Part shown: piece after piece, positions 1-6,621 of the stretch
How positions within the stretch are numbered: position 1 is the first letter of the stretch
Layout: each line of letters begins with the position of its first letter
Source of the DNA: Myxococcales bacterium UBA5297
GTDB taxonomy: Bacteria; Myxococcota; Myxococcia; Myxococcales; UBA5297
Reading direction: 5' to 3'
DNA: 6,880 nucleotides
Assembly: GCA_002408385.1 (NCBI GenBank)
Contig: DHSB01000161.1
Coordinates: forward strand, 9,558 to 16,437
Notes under the pieces: model-generated
Database searches by the model: none
What the model was told of the DNA's origin: nothing
What the model saw: only the letters and a program-made list of their open reading frames with translations
Made by a program: the position numbers and the translations under genes

Positions 1-204
1 GATCGCCGTTCCGAGGACGGGAACGGCCTTCCTGACCCCGCGGATCGCCGTTCGCCAGGACGGGAGCGGCCTTCCTGACCTGCGAATCGCCGTTCGCCAG
101 GACGGGAGCGGCCTTCCTGACCTGCAGATCACCGTTCGCCAGGACGGGAATGGCCTTTCCGAGACCCGGCGAGAAAGCCGTTCCGGCGACCGGGAGCCGG
201 CTCG
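1..204. repeat. 42-bp tandem repeat array with an inverted repeat in each unit
   Basis: Four units follow each other at a 42-bp period (1-42, 43-84, 85-126, 127-168), and a degenerate fifth lies at about 169-204. Units 2 and 3 are almost identical. Unit 1 differs by a one-base loss and a compensating gain, and unit 4 diverges in its second half. Each unit carries an inverted repeat built on GCCGTTC and GAACGGC or a variant: 5-11/21-27 (perfect), 47-53/64-70, 89-95/106-112, 131-137/148-154 and, with an extra base, 177-183/194-201. Units 2 and 3 also contain a competing pair CAGGA/TCCTG (for example 56-60 with 73-77). The array starts at the window edge, so it probably continues to the left. 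It lies about 90 bp beyond the stop of the large minus-strand gene. It could be a dispersed palindromic repeat family, a 3' RNA-stabilising element or a set of weak termination hairpins. I do not recognise a named family. It is not a CRISPR array, because there are no unique spacers. Confidence 0.9.
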
Positions 205-294
205 TGTGACTTGGCCGCCTACCCGCGGGAGACGGCGCGCCGAGGCTCTCCGGACGGCGGCCTCAGAAGCCCTGCAGCCTCCACGCGCCTCCCT
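205..294. other. Gene-free 3' flank of the large lipoprotein gene
   Basis: This stretch separates the TAG of the large gene from the repeat array. It contains a perfect 10-bp palindrome (CGGCGCGCCG, 233-242) and a 5-bp inverted repeat (GAGGC 242-246 with GCCTC 260-264). Neither is followed by a T-run on the minus strand, so no standard intrinsic terminator can be called. On the minus strand the degenerate last repeat unit (198-202 with 176-180, AGCCG...CGGCT) runs into TTCTC, which is at best a weak terminator candidate. Confidence 0.4.
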
Positions 295-3200
295 CTACCA
301 AACCGTGCTCTCGACCGTGTTGGTCGGGCCGGCCGGCGTGTTGCCGCCAATCAAGAAGATGTGCGCGCTCTCCACCGTGCTGCCCATCAGGTGGCGCGAG
401 CTCATCGAGATGCCGATGGAGTTCCAGTTCTTGATGTCCGGCGGGTCGGGCGGCCCGCCGTTGCAGGTGAAGCCGGTGCCGCACAGCAGCCCCGAGCTGG
501 TCGACGAGCTGGGGCCGAGGCCGCCGCCGAAGATGAAGAGCTGGTTGGCCGCCGCGGCGAAGCCGTAGCCCGCGAAGCTCGGAGAGCCCACCGCCCACCA
601 GAGGTCGAGCTGGCCTCCGGCGAGCACCTTGGCGCCGTTGGCCTCCGACACCAGGCCCGCCGCGTTTCGCCCGGGGCCGGCGTAGAGGTAGGTCTCGCCG
701 GGCGGGCTCCGGGTCGAGGCGATCTCGTCGACCGAGAACGCGGCGAGCTCCCAGCGCCCGGCCGGCAGGGTGTTCGGCCCGAGGGTCAAGACACCGACGC
801 CGTGGCTGCCGTCGGCGCCGACGTCGATGGTCAGGTACTCGTACGAATTGAGCGCGGCGCCCGAAGCCGCCTTGCCGCCGATGGCGTAGAGGTACCAGCG
901 GCCGGCGAAGAGCGGGTCCTGGCCCAGCCCGAGCCCCAGGCTCTCGCGAGCCTGGCTCATCGCCGCCACGGTGCGCCACTCGCCCAGGTCGCCTATCTGG
1001 CGCGCCTGGCCGGCGCTGGTGCTCAGGCCGGTGTCGCGGAAGGTGCGCTGGCCGCCTCCGACCTCGGCGAGCAGCCGCTCGTTGCCCGCGGCCAGGTTCG
1101 GGGTCGGGCTGCGGTAGATGCGGTAGCGGGCCGCCCCCGGGATCTCCGACCAGGCGATCGTCGCCCGCAGCGCCCCTTTCGCGAGGGCCGGGATGCGCAC
1201 CGGCTGCGGGTCGCTCGGCAGGGTCTCGCCGCCGGGGTTGTTCCTGTCGGAGGCCGGCATCAGCGCTGCCACCCGGTAGTACCAGAGGCCCGGGGCGAGG
1301 CCGGTCGCGTCCGGCTCGAGCAGCAGGTCGTCGATCACCGGCGCGCCGGCCGGGTCGAGCACCTCGGCGCGGAGGACCGAGGCGAGCGGCCCGCCTCCGT
1401 CGTTGCCGCCGGCCAGGTAGATGAAGCGCCCGAGCCGCACCGTCGCCGCGAGCGTGCGCGCGGCGGGCAGCGCGGTCGGGAGCATGCGCCAGGCGAGCGC
1501 GGTGCCGAAGCGATCGAGCTGCGCGGCCTCGACGCTCGCCATCGCGCCCGCCGCGGTGCCGGTGTCCCCGCCCATCGCGTAGATGAAGCGCGCGGTGCGG
1601 GTCGGGCGGCCCTGGACTGCGGCCGGCGCGCGCCGGGCGACGTTCATCGAAGAGGAGGGGGCGAAGTCGCCGAGGTTGCTCGACGAGTTGGTGATGCCGA
1701 TCGCCGAGAACTCGCCGTAGGCGAGGTCGGGGTTGGTCGCCCGCACCACGCAGGTCGAGCCGACCGGCAGCGGCGGCGGCTCGACCTTCACCTCGGTCGC
1801 GCTCTCGGTCAGCAACGTGGTCACGAAGGTGGTGACCGCGCCCAAGGCGTCCATGCAGTAGAGCGAGACGCCCACCCCGGGCGCGAAGCCGGCGCCGCGC
1901 AGCACGAGCTGCTGGCCGGTGGTGCTGGGGATGGAGCCCGGGCTCGCCGAGTCGATGACGGGCGCGGGATCGGCGCCGACGCGGAAGCCCGCGGCGAGCA
2001 CGCCGACCGAGCCGTCGGGGTTGACGACGACCACGTCGTAGGTGCCCACGCCGAGCGTCGGGACGACCGCGGTCAGCTCCGAGGGGCTGAGGAATCCGAC
2101 CGCCTGGGCCGCGGCCGCCAGGCTGCTGCCGCTGCTCGGGCTGAGGTAGACGCGCGGCACGTTCTGGAAGGCGACCTTGCCCGCGGGCAGCGGACCGGTC
2201 GCGAGGAGGGTCACGTCGGTCGCCGCGCCGGTCCAGCCGAACGGCGGCTCGATGGCGGCGATGGCCACCGTCTGCTGATCGGTGACGGTGAAGGCGCTCG
2301 CCAGGCGCGTCGCGCAGTTGCGGGCGTCGTGCAGGCTGATCTCGTAGGGGCCGGCCGCCAGGCCCGCGGGGATGATCGCCTGGACCTGGTTGGGCCGCAG
2401 CGGGTCGTAGGTGTAGGGCAGGTCCTGATAGGCGCCGCTGCTGCCGGCAGGCCGGATGCCCAGCCAGCTCACGCTCGCGCCGTTGATGCCCGAGACGTAG
2501 ACCGTCGCCTGCACGAAGATGCCGCTGTAGATGACCTCGGGGTCGACGAAGTAGACCGACGGGTTCTGCAGGATGGTGACCGCGTTTGGCCGGGTGCTCG
2601 AGCACCCCGCGCCGTTGGAGACGGTGACGTCGTAGAGGCCGGGGGCGAGGTCGTCGAAGCCGGCGGTCAGCTCGAAGGGGCTCAAGTAGCCGAGGTGATC
2701 GGCGGGCGTGGTGTTGAAGCTGACGGCGGTCGTCTGGCCGAAGCCGAAGCCCTCGATGGCGAAGGACGACGGGCCTTCACAGGCCCAGGCCGGGGTGACG
2801 CTGGCGACGAAGGGCGGCGGGCCGACGAGGAAGACCGCGCTCGCCGAGCACGCCTCGCCAGCCGGGTTGGTCACGGTGATCGCGTGGGCGCCGACGGTGT
2901 CGCCGCCAAACGGCACTTCGATGACCAGCTCGGTGCACGACTCGATGCCCGGGTGCACCTGCGTGCAGCCGCCCATGCTCACCAGGCTGGCCTGGACGCC
3001 CGGGGGCGCGAACTGGACGGTCGGCTCGAAGCCGTTGACGCGCAAAAAGCCGTTGCCGAGCAAGGTGAGCTGCGCGGGCACGTTGCCCACGCAGGCCATC
3101 GCCGGCTCGACCGAGGTGATCTCGAAGAGGTCGGTCACCAGCGTCACGCGCGCCGGCGGGCTCTCGAGCATGCCGTCGCTCACCTTCAGCTCGATGACGT

Positions 3201-6200
3201 AGGGGTCGTCGAGGCTCGAGGGGACCGGCGCGTCGAAGGTCCGGGTCGCGGCGGCCGAGCCCTGCAGCGGATCGGTCGCGCCGGCGGGCGCGGAGACGAC
3301 CTGCCACTGGTAGCCGAGCGAGTCGGAGGTCTGCGGCAGCCCGCAGGCCGCGTCCGGATCGAAGCTGGGCGTGCCGTCGAGCAGCACGCGCACGCAGGCC
3401 GGGATGACTATCTGCGACAGGTCCGCCGAAGGGCCGAAGGTCGGGCCGCCTTCGAGCGCGGCGCGAAGCTGGGCGACGGGCGGGTTGCCGCCGCAGGGAT
3501 CGACGTCGACGCGCACCGTGCGCGCCGCGCTGCGCTGGCCGGTCGAGTCGGTGGCGGCGACGGCGACAGCGTACTGGCCGCCGAAGTCGGGGACGAAGGA
3601 GGCGTCGCGGCGGGTCGCGTCGTCGAAGCGCGCGCGGCTGCCCGCGGGCAGCTCCTGGAACCACCACTGGAAGTCGAGGTGCTGGCTCGCGCTGCAGGAG
3701 AGCTCGTTGTCGGCGTCCTGCGGGTTGGAGTGGAGGACGACGAAGCCGTTGACGTGCCTGCGCGAGATGGGGTCGACGGCCGGCGAGACCGTCGGGGCGG
3801 CGGCCCCGCAGGGGGTGACCGTCAGCGCGGCGATCTCGGTGTCGGAGCGGCCGGTGGGATCGGTGACGGTGATCTCGAGTTGATAGGCGCCGGGCAGGTC
3901 GGGGAGGAAGCCGGCGACGAGGCGATCCGCGCCGCTGATCGCGGCGGCGCTGGCCGCCGGCGCCGAGAGCACCCGCCAAGCGAAGGTGTTCGAGAACGGC
4001 GTGCCGAGCGCCGACTGGCATCCGGCGCCGTCGTCGGCGTCCTGGAACGTGGCCCGCAGCTCGACGGTCTGGCCGACGGCCGAGACGGCGGGGTTGGCCT
4101 CCGCGGAGACGATCACCGGCGCGTTGGCGCCGCAGCCGTTCACCGAGACGGTGAGGTCGGCGGGCCGGCTCAAGAGCCCGCCGGAGTCGGTCACGATGCA
4201 GGCGTACGAGAAGCTCTGAGGCCGGGGGAGCGTGCAGGCGGGCTCGTTGTCCGAATCGGTGATCGCGGGGACGAGCCGGATGGCCGTGCCGACGTGGGCG
4301 CTCGCCGGCTCGGCGGTGAGGGTGGCGACCGGGGCGTTGGCGCCGCAGCCGCTGGCGGTGACGCTCACCCGCGCCGGCGCGCTCGACTTGCCGGTCGAGT
4401 CGTGGGCGACGAAGCGCAGGACGTATTCGCCGGCGAGGTCGGGGGCGAACGACGGGGTGAGCGCGGACGGGGCGTTGAGCGCGGCGCGGCTGCCCGCGGG
4501 CAGCGACTCGAACGACCAGCCGTAGGTGAAGCTTTGGCCGGCGAGGCAGTGGGCGTCGTTGTCGGCGTCGGCGACCGCGCCCTGCAGCAGGACCGCCTGG
4601 CCGACCGCGGGCCTGCTCGGGCTCGCTGAGGCCGAGGCGACCGGGGCGGCGCCGCCGCAGGAGGTCGCGGAGAGGGTGACGCGGGCGGGCTCGGAGCTGC
4701 GTCCGGTCGAGTCGCTGGCGATCAGGCGCACGACGTAGTCGCCGGCGACGTCGGGGGTGAACGACGGCTGGCGCGCGGTCGACGAGTTGAGCGCGGCGCG
4801 GCTGCCGGCCGGCAGCGACTCGAAGGCCCACTGCCAGCTCACGCTCTGGCCGTCGAGGCAGAAGGCGTCGTTGTCGGCGTCGGTCGCCGAGGCGGTGAGC
4901 AGCACGGGTTGGCCGAGGTTCGGCGCGGCGGGAGTGGCCGAAGCGGCCGCCACCGGCGGGTTGGCCCCGCAGGTCGAGACGGCGACGGTGGCGAAGGCGG
5001 GCGCGCTGCGATGGCCTGCCGAGTCGGTGACGACGAGCCGCAACACGTAGTCGCCGGGGAGATCGGGCACGAAGCTCGGCGCGGAGAGGGCGGCGCCGTT
5101 GAGCAGCGCGGCGCTGCGGACGGGCAGCGCGGCGAAGGACCAGGCGTAGCGGAAGCTCTCGGGAGCCGAGCACGGCGCCACGGTGTCGGCGTCGCTCACC
5201 CGGGAGACCGCCTGCACCGGCCTGCCGACGCCGGCGGCGGCCGGCAAGTCGATGCTGGCGACCGGGACGCCGCTGCCGCAGGGGGAGACCTGGAGCGAGA
5301 AGGCGAAGGGCGCGCTCGCGCGGCCGGTGTCGTCGAAGGCCTCGACGCTGAGCCGGTACTCGCCGGCGACGTCCGCCTTGAACCAGGGTCGCAGGGACTG
5401 GGGATCGCTCAAGACGGCGGCGCTGCCGGCCGGAAGCCCGACGAGGCTCCACCTGAGCCCGAAGAGCTGGCTCGACGAGCACGGGGCGGCGTTGTCCGGA
5501 TCCTCGACCGCGGCCGAGAGCCCGACCGCCTGGCCGACGTTCGGCGCCGCGGGCGACGGGGTGACGGCGGTGATGCTCGGCGCGCTCGCGCCGCAGCCGC
5601 TCACCTCGATGGAGAGCTGGGCGCGCGCGGTGCGGCGGGTCGAGTCGGTGACGACGAGCTCGACGAGGTAGGTGCCGGCGACGTCGGGGAAGAACGACGG
5701 CGAGGCGAGCCGGGGATTGTTGAAGCGGGCTGCGCTCGTCGCCGGCTTGGCCGCGAAGCGCCAGGCGTAGGTGAGCGCGCCGGGCTGCGAGCAGGGCGGG
5801 GCGCTGTCCGGATCGAGCGCCATCGCGCGCACCTGGACGCTGGCGCCGACGGTGGCGGGATCGGCGGACAGAGCCTCGATGACCGGGGCGTTTGCGCCGC
5901 ACTGGCTGGCGGTGAATTCCAGGGTCTTCTCGCCGGCGCGGCCGGTCGAGTCGGTGACGGCGAGCCGCACGCGGTAGACGCCGGGCAGATCGGGCGTGAG
6001 GAAGGGCTTGGAGCCCTCGGTCGCCGACAGGCGCGCGGCGCTGCCCGCGGGCGCGCCGACGAGTGACCAGACCAGGGTGTGGAGCTGGTCGAGGTCGCAG
6101 GGCGGGTCGAGGTCGGCGTCGGTGAAGCTGCCCTCGAGCTCGACGAGCTCGCCGGTGGCCGACTCCTGCGGGGTCGCGGTGAGGGCGACCACGGGCGCGG

Positions 6201-6546
6201 CCGCGCCGCATTGGACCGTGAAGGCGACGGCGGCCTCGCTGGTGAGGACGCCGTTGCTGACGACCAGGCGCGCTTGATACGGGCCCTCGACGTCCGCGGT
6301 GAGCCAAGCGGTGGCGAGGGTCGGGTCGGCGATTTCGGCGGTGCTGCCGGCCGGGCGCGAGACGAGCTTCCACAGGAACCCGAGCCCGCGGCCTTGAGGG
6401 TCGCTGCTCGCCGAGCCGTCGAGGACGACCACGCCGCCGACGGGCACCGGCTCGGCAGGCCCTGTCGCGACGGCCTCGGGCGGGCCTATCTGCTTGCAGC
6501 CGGCGAGGAGCAGCAGGGCGAAGGACGTCAGCAGCAGGTTACGCAT
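295..6546 (-). CDS. Giant modular surface lipoprotein: Cys-type PKD-like repeats, IPT/TIG domains and kelch propeller
   Basis: The protein has 2083 residues and no catalytic motif. From the N-terminus I see a lipoprotein signal peptide (Cys17); eleven PKD/Ig-like modules (18-1140) with recurring features W.F..LPAGS, PSF.PD..G.Y and VTDSTG; five IPT/TIG-like domains at about 1141-1242, 1246-1326, 1329-1421, 1428-1523 and 1529-1620; and six kelch-like blades from about 1633 to the C-terminus, recognisable by AMGG, LAGG, AIGG, FGGG and LIGG turns and a closing TNTVESTVW. A fibronectin-III-like segment (1732-1845) interrupts the propeller. Families of this kind act in adhesion and carbohydrate or protein binding. 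From the order I infer a lipid-anchored stalk with a propeller head at the cell surface. The ATG is supported by a GGAG 8 nt upstream and by the signal peptide directly after it. The gene follows a paralogous module-bearing gene by 75 bp, probably in one transcript. Oddities are a shortened module 8 and a high cysteine count for an exported protein. The reading frame and lipoprotein call are firm; the biological role is not known. Confidence 0.95.
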   Translation of the reverse strand: MRNLLLTSFALLLLAGCKQIGPPEAVATGPAEPVPVGGVVVLDGSASSDPQGRGLGFLWKLVSRPAGSTAEIADPTLATAWLTADVEGPYQARLVVSNGVLTSEAAVAFTVQCGAAAPVVALTATPQESATGELVELEGSFTDADLDPPCDLDQLHTLVWSLVGAPAGSAARLSATEGSKPFLTPDLPGVYRVRLAVTDSTGRAGEKTLEFTASQCGANAPVIEALSADPATVGASVQVRAMALDPDSAPPCSQPGALTYAWRFAAKPATSAARFNNPRLASPSFFPDVAGTYLVELVVTDSTRRTARAQLSIEVSGCGASAPSITAVTPSPAAPNVGQAVGLSAAVEDPDNAAPCSSSQLFGLRWSLVGLPAGSAAVLSDPQSLRPWFKADVAGEYRLSVEAFDDTGRASAPFAFSLQVSPCGSGVPVASIDLPAAAGVGRPVQAVSRVSDADTVAPCSAPESFRYAWSFAALPVRSAALLNGAALSAPSFVPDLPGDYVLRLVVTDSAGHRSAPAFATVAVSTCGANPPVAAASATPAAPNLGQPVLLTASATDADNDAFCLDGQSVSWQWAFESLPAGSRAALNSSTARQPSFTPDVAGDYVVRLIASDSTGRSSEPARVTLSATSCGGAAPVASASASPSRPAVGQAVLLQGAVADADNDAHCLAGQSFTYGWSFESLPAGSRAALNAPSALTPSFAPDLAGEYVLRFVAHDSTGKSSAPARVSVTASGCGANAPVATLTAEPASAHVGTAIRLVPAITDSDNEPACTLPRPQSFSYACIVTDSGGLLSRPADLTVSVNGCGANAPVIVSAEANPAVSAVGQTVELRATFQDADDGAGCQSALGTPFSNTFAWRVLSAPAASAAAISGADRLVAGFLPDLPGAYQLEITVTDPTGRSDTEIAALTVTPCGAAAPTVSPAVDPISRRHVNGFVVLHSNPQDADNELSCSASQHLDFQWWFQELPAGSRARFDDATRRDASFVPDFGGQYAVAVAATDSTGQRSAARTVRVDVDPCGGNPPVAQLRAALEGGPTFGPSADLSQIVIPACVRVLLDGTPSFDPDAACGLPQTSDSLGYQWQVVSAPAGATDPLQGSAAATRTFDAPVPSSLDDPYVIELKVSDGMLESPPARVTLVTDLFEITSVEPAMACVGNVPAQLTLLGNGFLRVNGFEPTVQFAPPGVQASLVSMGGCTQVHPGIESCTELVIEVPFGGDTVGAHAITVTNPAGEACSASAVFLVGPPPFVASVTPAWACEGPSSFAIEGFGFGQTTAVSFNTTPADHLGYLSPFELTAGFDDLAPGLYDVTVSNGAGCSSTRPNAVTILQNPSVYFVDPEVIYSGIFVQATVYVSGINGASVSWLGIRPAGSSGAYQDLPYTYDPLRPNQVQAIIPAGLAAGPYEISLHDARNCATRLASAFTVTDQQTVAIAAIEPPFGWTGAATDVTLLATGPLPAGKVAFQNVPRVYLSPSSGSSLAAAAQAVGFLSPSELTAVVPTLGVGTYDVVVVNPDGSVGVLAAGFRVGADPAPVIDSASPGSIPSTTGQQLVLRGAGFAPGVGVSLYCMDALGAVTTFVTTLLTESATEVKVEPPPLPVGSTCVVRATNPDLAYGEFSAIGITNSSSNLGDFAPSSSMNVARRAPAAVQGRPTRTARFIYAMGGDTGTAAGAMASVEAAQLDRFGTALAWRMLPTALPAARTLAATVRLGRFIYLAGGNDGGGPLASVLRAEVLDPAGAPVIDDLLLEPDATGLAPGLWYYRVAALMPASDRNNPGGETLPSDPQPVRIPALAKGALRATIAWSEIPGAARYRIYRSPTPNLAAGNERLLAEVGGGQRTFRDTGLSTSAGQARQIGDLGEWRTVAAMSQARESLGLGLGQDPLFAGRWYLYAIGGKAASGAALNSYEYLTIDVGADGSHGVGVLTLGPNTLPAGRWELAAFSVDEIASTRSPPGETYLYAGPGRNAAGLVSEANGAKVLAGGQLDLWWAVGSPSFAGYGFAAAANQLFIFGGGLGPSSSTSSGLLCGTGFTCNGGPPDPPDIKNWNSIGISMSSRHLMGSTVESAHIFLIGGNTPAGPTNTVESTVW
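298..1650 (-). other. C-terminal kelch-like beta-propeller, about six blades
   Basis: Residues 1633-2083 show repeated kelch signatures: RFIYAMGGDTG (blade 1), LPAARTLAATVRLGRFIYLAGG (blade 2), MSQARESL...WYLYAIGG (blade 3), LPAGRWELAAFSV...TYLYAGPGR (blade 4), FAAAANQLFIFGGG (blade 5) and SSRHLMGSTVESAHIFLIGG with the final TNTVESTVW (blade 6). Blades 4 and 5 are the weakest. The gene stops right after the outer strand expected at the end of the last blade, so the propeller appears complete. Known kelch propellers bind proteins or sugars through their loops; no ligand can be predicted here. Confidence 0.82.
1012..1353 (-). other. Fibronectin-III-like insert between kelch blades 2 and 3
   Basis: Residues 1732-1845 interrupt the kelch series. 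The first half looks like the end of an FnIII domain (GLAPGLWYYRVAAL, then ETLPSDPQPVRIP). The second half looks like the beginning and middle of one (ATIAWSEIPGAARYRIYRS, then TFRDTGL). The usual order of the two halves is therefore reversed. The insert would project from one face of the propeller. The FnIII assignment rests on these motifs alone. Confidence 0.65.
1687..3126 (-). other. Five IPT/TIG-like domains in the lipoprotein
   Basis: Residues 1141-1620 hold five Ig-like domains of the IPT/TIG kind. Each starts with a strand such as ITSVEP, VASVTP, VYFVDP, IAAIEP or VIDSASPG. Each continues with a G.GF or equivalent turn (LGNGF, EGFGFG, VSGING, ATGPLP, RGAGF) and ends in a strand like ITVTNPAG, VTVSNGAG, ISLHDARN, VVVVNPDG or VRATNPD. 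Several contain cysteine pairs (1152/1233, 1256/1315). In other bacterial surface proteins such domains serve as spacers or contribute to binding. Here they lie between the PKD-like stalk and the kelch head. Domain 3 is the least typical. Confidence 0.82.
3127..6495 (-). repeat. Eleven tandem PKD/Ig-like modules in the lipoprotein
   Basis: Module boundaries are marked by a Cys-Gly pair followed by a Pro-rich A strand (CGANAPV, CGAAAPV and similar). These cysteines fall at residues 113, 216, 318, 423, 526, 630, 734, 805, 913 and 1018, giving spacings of 102-108 except for one of 71. A second cysteine sits 33-39 residues into almost every module, in an acidic turn (DPDSAPPC, DADNDAFC, DADNDAHC): residues 150, 252, 356, 459, 563, 667, 771, 843, 951 and 1068. 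The first module (18-112) has neither cysteine apart from the lipidated Cys17. The last one (1018-1140) is the most divergent and looks closest to a classical PKD domain (DGTPSFDPD). The regular cysteine pair suggests one disulfide per module, formed after export. The DPD/DADND turns could bind calcium, which is inference. Adjacent modules 6 and 7 (residues 526-629 and 630-733) are the most alike. Confidence 0.88.
4135..4347 (-). repeat. Shortened PKD-like module (module 8, residues 734-804)
   Basis: This module is 71 residues from Cys-Gly to Cys-Gly, while its neighbours have 102-108. It begins and ends normally (CGANAPVATLTAEP at the start, VTDSGG near the end). The conserved centre, from the core Trp through LPAGS and PSF.PD..G.Y to the F strand, is missing. 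The sequence runs QSFSYA, then Cys783 (codon 4198-4200) where the conserved Trp would stand, then directly IVTDS. The loss is in frame. The fold would lack several core strands, so this module may be unfolded or act as a hinge. A sequencing or assembly artefact within a repetitive gene is the other possibility. Confidence 0.85.
6496..6546 (-). other. Lipoprotein signal peptide and lipobox
   Basis: Residues 1-17 show a short basic start (MRN), a hydrophobic core (LLLTSFALLLL) and the lipobox LAGC, with Cys17 the predicted lipidated residue after signal peptidase II cleavage. This predicts export by Sec and anchoring in a membrane by diacylglycerol. The residue after the cysteine is Lys18, not Asp, so the classic enterobacterial inner-membrane retention signal is absent and an outer-membrane or surface location is plausible. 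Confidence 0.92.
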
Positions 6547-6554
6547 CGGACGCG

Positions 6555-6560
6555 CTCCGA
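6555..6560 (-). promoter_or_regulatory. Ribosome-binding site of the large lipoprotein gene
   Basis: The minus strand reads TCGGAG here. The GGAG core (6555-6558) is 8 nt from the ATG at 6544-6546, which is normal Shine-Dalgarno spacing and supports this start. I see no convincing promoter in the 75-bp spacer, so the gene is probably translated from a transcript that begins in or before the upstream gene. Confidence 0.65.
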
Positions 6561-6578
6561 CGAAGGAGAGGGAGGGGC

Positions 6579-6596
6579 GCGGGGCCGAAGCCCCGC
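6579..6596 (-). other. Intergenic 7-bp hairpin with UUCG tetraloop
   Basis: The minus-strand RNA would read GCGGGGC, UUCG, GCCCCGC: a perfect all-GC 7-bp stem with the exceptionally stable C(UUCG)G loop. The hairpin lies between the TAG of the upstream gene and the GGAG of the lipoprotein gene, ending 18 nt before the ribosome-binding site. The sequence after the stem is pyrimidine-rich without a T-run, so this is not a canonical intrinsic terminator. It could protect a processed 3' end, cause partial termination or pausing, or tune expression between the two genes. Confidence 0.6.
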
Positions 6597-6621
6597 TCCC
6601 GAGGTGTCGCCCGCGGAGGGG

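Noticed and set aside
1..204. CRISPR array, or a coding repeat giving a 14-residue peptide period in several frames.
   Set aside because: There are no unique spacers. Frames stay open simply because 42 is divisible by three, on both strands at once, and unit 1 has compensating indels that change the peptide.
263..2605. A 780-codon minus-strand frame, and another of 1198 codons at 2777-6373, overlapping the large gene.
   Set aside because: Both are Arg-rich out-of-frame shadows. The 2083-codon frame carries the signal peptide and all recognisable domains without interruption.
211..4629. A 1472-codon open frame on the plus strand, antisense to the lipoprotein gene, with another in the same frame at 4909-6066.
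   Set aside because: Its codons align exactly with the sense codons, so a stop requires a sense TTA, CTA or TCA, which this GC-rich gene hardly uses. It ends at 4627-4629 where the sense strand has a TCA serine codon. The product is Arg/Gly/Ala-rich with no recognisable domain.
6579..6596. Intrinsic transcription terminator for the upstream gene.
   Set aside because: The stem is strong but no T-run follows on the minus strand, so it is reported only as a hairpin.
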